Shown: positions 1-7,496 of the stretch, piece by piece | Numbering within the stretch: the first letter of the stretch is position 1 | How the letters are laid out: every line of letters starts with the position of its first letter | DNA from: UBA1172 sp002457135 | GTDB lineage: Bacteria; Pseudomonadota; Alphaproteobacteria; Puniceispirillales; UBA1172 | Reading direction: 5' to 3' | DNA: 64,000 nucleotides | Assembly (NCBI GenBank): GCA_965660935.1 | Contig: CBFIBR010000001.1 | Coordinates: forward strand, 1-64,000 | Translations under genes and position numbers: made by a program | The notes under the pieces: model-generated | Seen by the model: only the letters and a program-made list of their open reading frames with translations | What the model was told of the DNA's origin: nothing | Database searches by the model: none

Positions 1-259
1 GCATACCGCACCGGCTGAACTGTCGCCTGAGGTGATCCGCGTGACCGGCCGCCGCGTGGCCTGTGATGGCGGCGGCGGGGCGATGGGCCATCCCCGGGTC
101 TGGCTCAATCTTGGTGATGATGATCATGTCACCTGCCCCTATTGTTCCCGTAAATACATCCTCGCAGGCTCCGCCCATGATAAAGCCATGGATGATCAGG
201 GTGGGAATGATCAGGGTGAGGTTGAACAGGGTGTTGATGATCAGGGTGGTGAGGGCTGA
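1..259 (+). CDS. Zinc-finger (zf-CHCC, NDUFS6-like) protein, 5' end outside window
   Basis: The reading frame is open to the left edge, so the first few codons are missing. A GTG at 32 could serve as a start, but the family normally has about ten more residues before this point. The visible core has the zf-CHCC arrangement: a Cys in VACDGG, then GHPRVWLNL, then CPYCSRKY. This resembles the zinc-binding domain of the complex I accessory subunit NDUFS6 and its small bacterial relatives. The C-terminus is unusual: four imperfect 15-bp tandem repeats (192-248) encode a Gln/Asp/Gly-rich tail (DDQGG, NDQGE, VEQGV, DDQGG) absent from the usual domain. The TGA stop overlaps the polA ATG (TGATG), so the two genes are translationally coupled. 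Zinc binding is inferred from the motif; a role with complex I is only a family-level suggestion. Confidence 0.75.
   Translation, partial: HTAPAELSPEVIRVTGRRVACDGGGGAMGHPRVWLNLGDDDHVTCPYCSRKYILAGSAHDKAMDDQGGNDQGEVEQGVDDQGGEG
192..248 (+). repeat. 15-bp in-frame tandem repeat, four imperfect copies
   Basis: The 12-mer ATGATCAGGGTG occurs at 192, 207 and 237, with a diverged copy (TTGAACAGGGTG) at 222, giving an exact 15-bp period. The repeats lie at the 3' end of the zinc-finger gene and encode five-residue Asp-Gln-Gly units. The period is a multiple of three, so the frame is kept. Confidence 0.8.
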
Positions 260-3069
260 TGGCATCACCCCGCCTGATCCTTGTTGATGGTTCGGCCTAT
301 ATCTTCCGTGCCTTTCATGCCCTGCCGCCCATGAACCGAAAGGACGGCACGCCGGTAAACGCCGTTTTCGGTTTTACCAGCATGGTGATGAAACTGATGG
401 AGGATTTGGCACCGGATTACGCCATCGTGGTGCTGGATCAGGCCCGGCTTACCTTCCGCAACGATATCTACCCCGAATACAAGGCCAACCGGAGCGAGCC
501 ACCCGAAGAGCTGATCCCGCAATTTGCCCTGATCCGTGAGGCCACCCGCGCCCTCAACCTGCCGGTTGCTGAGATGGAGGGGTTTGAAGCGGATGACCTG
601 ATCGCAACCTACGCCAGGCTGGGGGCAGAGCAGGGCATGGAGGTGGTGATCGTATCCTCTGACAAGGATTTGATGCAGCTGGTCCGTCCCGGCGTGACCA
701 TGCTGGACCCCATGAAACAGAAACGCATTGCCCGTGATGAAGTGCTGGAGCGGTTTTTCGTGCCGCCCGAAAAGGTGGTGGATGTGCAGGCACTGGCGGG
801 GGATTCAACCGATAACGTCCCCGGGGTGCCGGGGATCGGGGTCAAGACAGCGGCCGAGCTGATCAACGCCTATGGCAGCCTTGAAGACCTGCTGGCCCGT
901 GCCGGTGAGATCAAGCAGCCGAAACGCCGCGAAAACCTGATCAATCATGCTGATATGGCCAGGCTGTCGCTCCAGCTGGTGCAGTTGCGTGATGATGCGC
1001 CGCTGCCGGTTGAGCTGGGTGAAACCGGGTTCAACCCGCCTGAGGCAACAACCCTGCGTGCCTTCCTCGAGGAACAGGATTTCCGCCGCCTGCTGTCAAG
1101 GCTTGACGGGGCGGCCCCATCCGGATCATCAGCTTCGGGTGGGTCGGCAGGATCGGTCGCACCAGGCGACACACCGGCCCCTTCGGCCCCTGTCCCTGAT
1201 GAAGCCGAGGCGGATTATCACCTCATCACCGATGCCGACACGCTGAGGGCATGGGTTGATGAGGCCCGAAGCGCGGGCGTGGTGGCCATCGACAGCGAAA
1301 CCACGTCCCTGACGGCATCGGCGGCACTGATGGTGGGGATATCCATGGCGGTGGCCCCCGGCCGGTCGTGTTATATCCCGCTGCGCCATGGCAATGCCGG
1401 TGATGATCAGGGCGGCTTTGATTTCAGTGGTGACCGCCCTGTCCAGATCGATTTCGATGAAGCCGTGGCTATCCTGAAACCATTGCTGGCTGACCCTGCG
1501 GTGCTGAAGGTTGGCCATAACCTCAAATACGATGCCCATGTCATGGCGCGGGCCATCAATGGCGGTTTTTCCATTACGCCGGTGGATGACACGATGTGCC
1601 TTTCCTATGTGCTGGATGCCGGGCGGCAATCATCGCACAAGCTGGATGATCTGGCTGAAATTCACCTCGGCCATTCCATGATCAAGTATGCGGATGTCTG
1701 CGGCAAGGGCGCTAAGCAGATCGGGTTTGGTGAACTCAAGCCTGATGAAGCGCTCGATTACGCCGCCGAGGATGCGGATTATACCCTGAGGCTGTGGCGC
1801 ATGCTGAAACCGCGCCTCGCCAGTGAGGCCAAATCATCGGTCTATGAACGCCTCGAACGCCCGCTGATCGCCGTGATTGCCGCCATGGAAGGCGAAGGCA
1901 TCAAGGTGAACCGGCAGGCGCTGGCCAGCATGAGCGGCCAATTCGCCACCCGCATGGCCGAACTCGAAACCCTGATCCATGGACTGGCGGGGGAGAGTTT
2001 CAATATCGGCTCCCCCAAACAGCTGGGCGAAATCCTGTTTGATAAAATGGGGCTGAGGGGCGGCAAGAAATCCAAAACAGGGGCATGGTCAACCAGTGCC
2101 GATGTGCTGGATGATCTGGTGGCTGAGGGCGTTGAAATCGCTGAAAAAATACTGGAGTGGCGGCAGATATCCAAGCTCAAGTCAACCTATGCCGATGCGC
2201 TGGTGGAATCGATCCATCCCGATAGCGGCCGGGTCCATACCTCCTTTTCGATGGTGGGGGCCTCCACCGGCAGGCTGTCATCGAGCGACCCCAATTTGCA
2301 GAATATCCCCATCCGCACCCCTGAGGGCAGGCAGATCCGCACGGCGTTTGTGCCTGAACCCGGTTCTGTCCTGATTTCCGCTGACTACTCACAGATCGAA
2401 TTGCGGCTGGTGGCGCATGTTGCCGGTGAGGACAGCATGATCCGCGCTTTCCAGGAAGGCATGGATATTCACGCCCAGACCGCATCGGAAGTGTTCGGTG
2501 TGCCGCTGGATGCCATGACACCCGAAACCCGCCGCCGCGCCAAGGCCATCAATTTTGGCATTATCTACGGGATTTCGGGGTTCGGTCTGGCCCGACAGCT
2601 GGCCATCCCCCAGGGTGAGGCCCGCGATTACATCCGCGCCTATTTTGAACGTTTCCCGGGTATTCGTGGCTACATGGATGACATGAAACTGAAAGCCCGT
2701 GAGGACGGGTTTGTTGAAACGCTGTTTGGCCGCAGGCTCTATATCACGGGCATTACGGCCTCCAACCCGGCGCAACGCGGGTTTGCCGAACGTCAGGCGA
2801 TCAACGCGCCGATCCAGGGGACAGCGGCTGATATCATCAAGCTGGCCATGGTGCAGATGCCGAAAACCCTGGCCGAGGCAAAGTCACCGGCCCGGATGCT
2901 GTTGCAGGTGCATGATGAACTGGTCTTTGAATGCCCTGAGGAGGCAGCCGGTGATGCCGTTACCCTGATCCGCCGTGTGATGGAAGAGGCAGCCAGCCCG
3001 GTGCTCAATCTGTCGGTTCCGCTGATCGCTGAGGCGAATATCGGCGCATCATGGGATGAAGCGCATTAA
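259..3069 (+). CDS. polA: DNA polymerase I
   Basis: This 936-residue protein has all three domains of full-length Pol I, which removes RNA primers and fills gaps in replication and repair. The N-terminal 5'-3' exonuclease (about 1-290) carries VDGSAYIFRAFHAL, EADDLIA and SSDKDL. A Pro/Ser/Gly-rich linker follows (about 295-320). The 3'-5' proofreading domain appears active: Exo I DSETTSL near residue 345, Exo II VGHNLKYDAH near 418, and a YxxxD Exo III (YAAEDADYT). The polymerase domain has motif A DYSQIELRL (about 709), motif B RRAKAINFGIIYG (about 758) and motif C VHDELVFE (about 884). The start ATG overlaps the stop of the upstream zinc-finger gene. A hairpin with a T-run follows the stop. 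Confidence 0.98.
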   Translation: MASPRLILVDGSAYIFRAFHALPPMNRKDGTPVNAVFGFTSMVMKLMEDLAPDYAIVVLDQARLTFRNDIYPEYKANRSEPPEELIPQFALIREATRALNLPVAEMEGFEADDLIATYARLGAEQGMEVVIVSSDKDLMQLVRPGVTMLDPMKQKRIARDEVLERFFVPPEKVVDVQALAGDSTDNVPGVPGIGVKTAAELINAYGSLEDLLARAGEIKQPKRRENLINHADMARLSLQLVQLRDDAPLPVELGETGFNPPEATTLRAFLEEQDFRRLLSRLDGAAPSGSSASGGSAGSVAPGDTPAPSAPVPDEAEADYHLITDADTLRAWVDEARSAGVVAIDSETTSLTASAALMVGISMAVAPGRSCYIPLRHGNAGDDQGGFDFSGDRPVQIDFDEAVAILKPLLADPAVLKVGHNLKYDAHVMARAINGGFSITPVDDTMCLSYVLDAGRQSSHKLDDLAEIHLGHSMIKYADVCGKGAKQIGFGELKPDEALDYAAEDADYTLRLWRMLKPRLASEAKSSVYERLERPLIAVIAAMEGEGIKVNRQALASMSGQFATRMAELETLIHGLAGESFNIGSPKQLGEILFDKMGLRGGKKSKTGAWSTSADVLDDLVAEGVEIAEKILEWRQISKLKSTYADALVESIHPDSGRVHTSFSMVGASTGRLSSSDPNLQNIPIRTPEGRQIRTAFVPEPGSVLISADYSQIELRLVAHVAGEDSMIRAFQEGMDIHAQTASEVFGVPLDAMTPETRRRAKAINFGIIYGISGFGLARQLAIPQGEARDYIRAYFERFPGIRGYMDDMKLKAREDGFVETLFGRRLYITGITASNPAQRGFAERQAINAPIQGTAADIIKLAMVQMPKTLAEAKSPARMLLQVHDELVFECPEEAAGDAVTLIRRVMEEAASPVLNLSVPLIAEANIGASWDEAH

Positions 3070-3071
3070 TC

Positions 3072-3102
3072 AGGCCCATGCCTTTTTCAGGGGCCTTGTT
3101 TT
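3072..3102 (+). terminator. Rho-independent terminator after polA
   Basis: An AGGCCC/GGGCCT stem with a 13-nt loop (3072-3096) is followed by the T-rich run TTGTTTTTC, directly after the polA stop and before the convergent FMN-binding gene. Confidence 0.6.
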
Positions 3103-3909
3103 TCAGACGCCTTGTTTTGAAAGCGCGGCAAGGACACGGCGGGCATCACCCGGGGTATGCATGCGCTGATCGGTGTTGATCCGGCAGAAATGATTGCCAT
3201 CCGACAGATCAATGCCATCAGTATCAATCCCGGTCATGCGCCACCCGTCGGCATCCGCTGTTTCACTGGCCATGCCAGCCTGAACGGCATAGATCGCCAC
3301 CGCGTCAGCGTGATCATCATTCATGTGGTCGATAATGTCCGTTGCGGCGGCATCGAGGTCAGGGGCATCAGCCAGAACATCAGCCGCGTCAATCCAGTGG
3401 ATCATCCCGAACCCGCCGATCAGATGCATCCGTTCAGGCGTGATGTGATAGGTTTTGAAATCGGTGAAATCAGCATAGATGGCGGCCTCGGGGTGGCGCG
3501 TGATGATCCGCTGCTTTAAGGCTGCATCATCCTCAACCGCGGTGATCCGGCCCTGCACGGTCAGCCTGCTGCCGGACAGGCTCTCAGACACCGTGGTCCC
3601 CTCCCCGGATGCTCCGTCAATCATCAGTGAGCAGGCGCTTTCCTGCATAATATTCTTGGAATGATCAGCCAGATCGGACAGCAGCATCACCGGGCTGGCA
3701 TCAGCCAGCGCGGCGTAGACAACCAGGCTGGCATAGGGTTTGCCATCATCCCGGTCAATCGTGGCCAGCGCGGCTTTACCCATCCGCCGCATCAGATGCC
3801 GCGATAGTATTGCCGGTGTTAAGGTGGCCGGGGAGGGTGCCACCGGAGAGGATAATGGTGTTTGTTCGGTCAATCCAATCTCCATCTGAGGAAGTGAGGC
3901 CCCCTTCAA
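3103..3909 (-). CDS. HugZ-like FMN split-barrel protein with DUF2470 domain
   Basis: The 268-residue protein has an N-terminal pyridoxamine-phosphate-oxidase-like split barrel (about 32-175; ALATIDRDDGKPYASLVVYA) and a C-terminal DUF2470 domain (about 190-265; IIDHMNDDHADAVAIYA). This architecture is shared with HugZ/HutZ-type haem-utilisation proteins and uncharacterised FMN-binding relatives. I see no specific haem-ligand signature, so haem degradation is only a possibility. The start is uncertain. The first start-like codon is a TTG at 3909 preceded by AGAGGG; an ATG lies in frame at 3885 without a clear ribosome-binding site. A 16-bp tandem duplication overlaps this start region. The gene is divergent from chvI and convergent with polA. 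Confidence 0.75.
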   Translation of the reverse strand: MKGASLPQMEIGLTEQTPLSSPVAPSPATLTPAILSRHLMRRMGKAALATIDRDDGKPYASLVVYAALADASPVMLLSDLADHSKNIMQESACSLMIDGASGEGTTVSESLSGSRLTVQGRITAVEDDAALKQRIITRHPEAAIYADFTDFKTYHITPERMHLIGGFGMIHWIDAADVLADAPDLDAAATDIIDHMNDDHADAVAIYAVQAGMASETADADGWRMTGIDTDGIDLSDGNHFCRINTDQRMHTPGDARRVLAALSKQGV

Positions 3910-3936
3910 TTGCGGCCCTCTTCAATTGCGGCAGCT
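3905..3936. repeat. 16-bp tandem duplication at the start of the HugZ-like gene
   Basis: TTCAATTGCGG occurs at 3905 and again at 3921, a 16-bp period, in the divergent region between the HugZ-like gene and chvI. Read on the minus strand, each copy holds a TTG followed by an AGAGGG or AGGGGG purine run. One copy therefore supplies a Shine-Dalgarno-like stretch for the TTG of the next. Confidence 0.7.
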
Positions 3937-3948
3937 CTCGCCACGCGC

Positions 3949-3976
3949 TTGCCATGTTCTTGCCCATAAATATGGT
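3949..3976 (+). promoter_or_regulatory. Possible sigma-70-type promoter for chvI
   Basis: TTGCCA (3949-3954) and TATGGT (3971-3976) are separated by 16 bp and lie about 40 bp upstream of the chvI start. The match is moderate and the assignment tentative. The chvI ribosome-binding site GGAGAG is clear, a few bases before the ATG at 4015. Confidence 0.3.
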
Positions 3977-4014
3977 ATGCTGGAACGATTAGCCAAGCAG
4001 TCGGAGAGATTATC

Positions 4015-4704
4015 ATGCCCCAGCGTATTGCCCTAGTTGACGATGATCAGAACATTCTGACCTCGGTCTCGCTGCTTCTTGAGAGCGAGGGGTTCGAGGT
4101 GGATACCTATGCCGATGGTGAACAGGCCCTGATCGGCCTGCGGCGGCGGCCAGCATCCCTCGCCGTGCTGGATATCAAGATGCCGCGCATGGATGGTATG
4201 GAACTGCTCCAGAAAATTCGCGCCATCAGTGCTATTCCGGTGGTTTTCCTGACCAGCAAGGATGATGAGCTGGATGAGGCGCTGGGGCTGCGCATGGGGG
4301 CAGATGACTATATCACCAAACCGTTTTCCCAGCGTCTGTTGCTGGAACGTGTGCGGGCCGTGCTGCGCCGGGGGGAGCTGGCTGATGCCCCCGCGAGTGA
4401 GAGCATGATCACCCTTGGCAACCTTGTCATGGAACCCGATCGCCATTCCTGCACCTGGAAGGGCAGGGACGTTAAACTGACGGTGACGGAATTCCTCATC
4501 CTTGCGGCACTGGCGCGGCGCCCGGGTGTGGTCAAGAACCGTGATCAGTTGCTGGATGCGGCTTATGGTGAGGCGGCCTATCTGGATGATCGCACCATCG
4601 ACAGCCATATCAAACGCCTGCGCCGCAAATTCCGTGATACCGACCCTGAGTTCGATGCGATTGAGACACTCTACGGCGTAGGGTATAAATACCTTGATCA
4701 GTAA
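4015..4704 (+). CDS. chvI: OmpR-family response regulator ChvI
   Basis: A 229-residue response regulator. The receiver domain (1-about 118) has the acidic pocket D9/D10, phosphoacceptor D53 in [12 protein letters not shown]80 and K102 (DDYITKPF). The C-terminal winged-helix DNA-binding domain (about 130-228) ends in the typical [13 protein letters not shown] and GVGYKY motifs. In alphaproteobacteria ChvI pairs with the ChvG kinase to regulate envelope, acid and growth-related genes. chvG follows here through an unusual chain of tandem repeats. The last codons (TTGATCAGTAA then ATGA) match the repeat unit, which suggests the repeats arose by duplication of this stop/start junction. In many relatives hprK, rapZ and PTS genes follow chvIG; here only rapZ remains. 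Confidence 0.93.
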   Translation: MPQRIALVDDDQNILTSVSLLLESEGFEVDTYADGEQALIGLRRRPASLAVLDIKMPRMDGMELLQKIRAISAIPVVFLTSKDDELDEALGLRMGADDYITKPFSQRLLLERVRAVLRRGELADAPASESMITLGNLVMEPDRHSCTWKGRDVKLTVTEFLILAALARRPGVVKNRDQLLDAAYGEAAYLDDRTIDSHIKRLRRKFRDTDPEFDAIETLYGVGYKYLDQ

Positions 4705-4776
4705 ATGACCCTGATCAGTAGATGACCCTGATCAGTAGATGACCCTGATCAGAAAATGACCCTGATCAGAAAATGA
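4705..4776 (+). repeat. 17-bp tandem repeats forming chained ATGA-overlapping mini-ORFs
   Basis: Four copies of a 17-bp unit (ATGACCCTGATCAGTAG twice, ATGACCCTGATCAGAAA twice) fill the chvI-chvG junction. Each copy starts a seven-codon ORF: 4705-4725 and 4722-4742 encode MTLISR-stop; 4739-4759 and 4756-4776 encode MTLIRK-stop. Each stop TGA overlaps the next ATG as ATGA. The first ATG abuts the chvI TAA, and the last TGA overlaps an in-frame chvG ATG at 4773. Because the period is 17, successive mini-ORFs step through the reading frames while keeping stop-start coupling. This is directly visible in the sequence; a role in translational coupling is inference. Confidence 0.85.
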
Positions 4777-6464
4777 AAGGTATCAGGCCAATGTCGGCCC
4801 CGCCCGGAACCAGTAAAAACCGGTCTGGTAATATCAGGACCGGTAAAACCCGATCGCGCAAATGGTTCTCTCTTTTGACGTTGCGTATTTGGGTCATTGT
4901 GATCTTTCCGCTGGCGATGTTTTATATCGGCCTGATCCATCTTGACCAGTACCGGCTGACGGTCATCAACTCCCAGCTTGATGCGCTTTATCGGCAGGGT
5001 GATACCCTGGCCCGCAGCATCGGCATGACGGATGCCGAGTATTCCGAGCTGGCGCGGCGGCGGCTATCGCAACTGACCATGGAACGGGCAACCCAGCTGA
5101 TTGCCAGTATTCCCGATGCCCGGATCAGGATTTTTCAGCCCGATGGCCGCCTGATCAGTGACAGCGCCCTTTCGGGGTTGCTGACCTCACCCCGGATCAC
5201 GCTCAACCCGGGGCAGCAATCCTCACGCCAGACGGTTGAGGATATGCTGCAATCGATGGTGACGACCCTGGCGGATGGTCTTTCCTCCGGCGGCGATTAC
5301 CCCCTTTACCGTGAAAACCCTGACCAGTCCGCGGGCGATTTCCCGTCGGTCATTCAGGCGCTCTCCGGTGAGGCGGGGAGCCTGATCATGCGTGATCGCA
5401 AGGGCAAGCTCATTCTCGGGGTAGCGGTGCCTGTCCGGCACCTGCGGGTGGTGCGCGGGGCCTTGCTGGTGACCGCATCGGGTGAGGCAGCTGAACGCGA
5501 TATCCGGTCGGTGCAGATGACTTTCTTCATCATCTTCATCGGCACGCTCATGGTCACGATAGCCCTCGGTCATTATCTGGCGCGGTCGATTATCGGCCCA
5601 GTCAGCAGGCTGGCCCGTGCCGCTGATGCGGTGCGCCTGTCCAAGGGCAATGCCGTATCCCTGCCAAAGATGATGGACCGCAAGGATGAAATCGGTGATC
5701 TGGCGCGTGACCTCGCCGCCATGACCGATGAATTGCAGATGCGGATGCAGGCAACGGCCTCATTCGCGGCGGATGTCGCCCATGAGATCAAGAACCCGCT
5801 GACCTCCCTCCGCAGCGCGGTTGAGACCATTGCCCGGGTTGATGACAAGGAACAGCAGCAGAAACTGATGGATATCATCCTGGCTGATGTGCAGCGGCTT
5901 GACCGTCTTATCTCTGATATATCGGCCGCCAGCCGCCTTGATGCCGACCTCAACGCATCGGCGTTTTCGGTGGTCGATCTGGCCGGGCTGGTGCGCAGTT
6001 TTGCTGATGCCCGCAGCCATGGCGGGATGGAACGCGGTATCCGGCTGGAGGTGGAAACACCTGATGAGGCGGTCATGGTTCATGCCATCACCGACCGGAT
6101 TGTGCAGGTGCTTGATAACCTGCTTGGCAATGCTGTTTCCTTCAGTCCTGATGCCGGGGTGATCCGCCTCAGCCTCTTGGTGGAGGGGCAGAATGCATTG
6201 CTGGTCATGGAGGATGAAGGCATCGGTATCCCCAAGGCCAAGACCGATGCCATATTCTCCCGCTTCTACAGTGAACGCCCGAAATCGGAACGTTTTGGCC
6301 AGCATTCGGGGCTGGGGCTTTCCATTTCCCGCAAGATTGTTGAGGCCCATGGCGGGACGTTGACAGCATCGAATATCGACTCGGCCGATAGCGGGAAAAC
6401 CGGCGCTGTTCTGCGCATGAACCTGCCGATTAACGGTACCCCCATGCCCCCGATTGTGCCATAG
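4773..6464 (+). CDS. chvG: Sensor histidine kinase ChvG
   Basis: A 563-residue membrane sensor kinase paired with ChvI. A basic N-terminus precedes a transmembrane segment (about 36-56). A periplasmic sensing region follows to about 245, then a second transmembrane segment (about 248-268; FFIIFIGTLMVTIAL). A HAMP linker leads into the dimerisation/phosphoacceptor domain with H337 in ADVAHEIKNPLTSLRSA. The ATP-binding domain shows the N box (DNLLGNAVSFSP), DEGIGIP and GLGLSISR. Two starts are plausible: ATG 4773, which overlaps the last repeat mini-ORF, or ATG 4791, which has AAAGG at 4776-4780 with 10-nt spacing. If 4791 is used, the chained mini-ORFs end just upstream of its ribosome-binding site. 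Confidence 0.92.
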   Translation: MKGIRPMSAPPGTSKNRSGNIRTGKTRSRKWFSLLTLRIWVIVIFPLAMFYIGLIHLDQYRLTVINSQLDALYRQGDTLARSIGMTDAEYSELARRRLSQLTMERATQLIASIPDARIRIFQPDGRLISDSALSGLLTSPRITLNPGQQSSRQTVEDMLQSMVTTLADGLSSGGDYPLYRENPDQSAGDFPSVIQALSGEAGSLIMRDRKGKLILGVAVPVRHLRVVRGALLVTASGEAAERDIRSVQMTFFIIFIGTLMVTIALGHYLARSIIGPVSRLARAADAVRLSKGNAVSLPKMMDRKDEIGDLARDLAAMTDELQMRMQATASFAADVAHEIKNPLTSLRSAVETIARVDDKEQQQKLMDIILADVQRLDRLISDISAASRLDADLNASAFSVVDLAGLVRSFADARSHGGMERGIRLEVETPDEAVMVHAITDRIVQVLDNLLGNAVSFSPDAGVIRLSLLVEGQNALLVMEDEGIGIPKAKTDAIFSRFYSERPKSERFGQHSGLGLSISRKIVEAHGGTLTASNIDSADSGKTGAVLRMNLPINGTPMPPIVP

Positions 6465-6512
6465 TTACACTATTGTACCATCGTAGAAACAGTCATCCAG
6501 GGGCGGTTTCCA

Positions 6513-7403
6513 ATGGAAGATACCATCACACCCGATGCGCAGGACGGCAGGCTGGTGCTGATTACCGGTCTCGCCGGGGCAGGCTATTCGACCGCGCTCA
6601 ACACGCTTGAGGATATGGGCTACCTGTCGGTTGATAACGTGCCCATGGCCCTGATCAGCCAGCTGGTCAGCATTGAGGTTGAAACCGCCGGAAAAAAACT
6701 GGCGGTGTCGATTGATGGCCGTACCTCGGGTTTTGATGCAGACCGGCTCCAGTCCCTGGTGATTGATATCCGCAAACGGCTGCATGGCCGGGTCAGCATG
6801 ATCTTTCTGACCGCAAGCCGGGATGAGCTGTTTCGCCGCTATAACGCCACCCGCCGTCATCACCCGCTCAATACCAGTGGCCAGGCCGAAGGGCTGATGG
6901 ATGCGCTGGAACTGGACTGGCAGACCATGAACCCGCTGGTTCAGGTCGCCGATGCCACGATTGATACAACCGACACCGCGCCCTCCGATTTCAGGAAAGC
7001 GCTCCTGACCTGTCTGGATGAGGCATCGTCACGCCCTATCCCGCTCATTGTGCAGAGCTTTTCGTATCGCAAGGGGGTTCCCGCCAACGCCGATATGGTG
7101 CTGGATATGCGGTTTCTGGAAAACCCGCACTGGGCCCCCGGGCTGGCTGAAAAAACAGGGCTGGATGCTGATGTGCAGGATTATATCCGCAACGATCCGG
7201 CTTTTGACAGCAGCATGGAACACCTGCGTTCATACCTGGGCGGAATCCTGCCCCGGTTTTCCGATGAAGGCCGGCCCCGCTTTTCGATTGCCACCGGATG
7301 CACCGGGGGTCGCCACCGGTCGGTTTTCGCGGCGGTCATCCTCAAATCCATGCTTGAAGAGATGGGCTATCCTGTGCGGCTGGATCATCGCGATATTAAG
7401 TGA
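6513..7403 (+). CDS. rapZ: RapZ-family protein with altered Walker A motif
   Basis: This 296-residue protein matches RapZ/YvcJ along its length. The N-terminal P-loop region is ITGLAGAGYSTALNTLEDMGY with DNVP, and the C-terminal domain keeps SFSYRKGVP, DMRFLENPHW, TGLD and GCTGGRHRSV. In E. coli RapZ binds small RNAs and controls GlmS; in many alphaproteobacteria the gene sits with hprK and PTS genes. The invariant Walker A lysine is replaced: codon 25 is TAT (Tyr), giving GAGYS instead of GAGKS. Nucleotide binding by the N-terminal domain is therefore doubtful, while the C-terminal domain looks intact. chvG ends 48 bp upstream with no hprK between, and ahcY follows. Confidence 0.88.
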   Translation: MEDTITPDAQDGRLVLITGLAGAGYSTALNTLEDMGYLSVDNVPMALISQLVSIEVETAGKKLAVSIDGRTSGFDADRLQSLVIDIRKRLHGRVSMIFLTASRDELFRRYNATRRHHPLNTSGQAEGLMDALELDWQTMNPLVQVADATIDTTDTAPSDFRKALLTCLDEASSRPIPLIVQSFSYRKGVPANADMVLDMRFLENPHWAPGLAEKTGLDADVQDYIRNDPAFDSSMEHLRSYLGGILPRFSDEGRPRFSIATGCTGGRHRSVFAAVILKSMLEEMGYPVRLDHRDIK

Positions 7404-7421
7404 AAATTTGGTTAAGCCTGT

Positions 7422-7450
7422 TTGCATGACTATGCAGATTTTGCTATAGC
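7422..7450 (+). promoter_or_regulatory. Predicted sigma-70 promoter of ahcY
   Basis: TTGCAT (7422-7427) and TATAGC (7445-7450) have the optimal 17-bp spacing. A TG at 7442-7443 gives an extended -10 element. The site lies about 45 bp upstream of the ahcY start. Confidence 0.55.
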
Positions 7451-7496
7451 AATGGCTTTAGGGGATACGCCCACCCTTCTCTATGGAGTCATTATG

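Noticed and set aside
7404..7493. SAH or SAM riboswitch upstream of ahcY
   Set aside because: The 90-bp leader has a good promoter but none of the conserved SAH or SAM/SAH core motifs I know, and is too short after the predicted transcription start.
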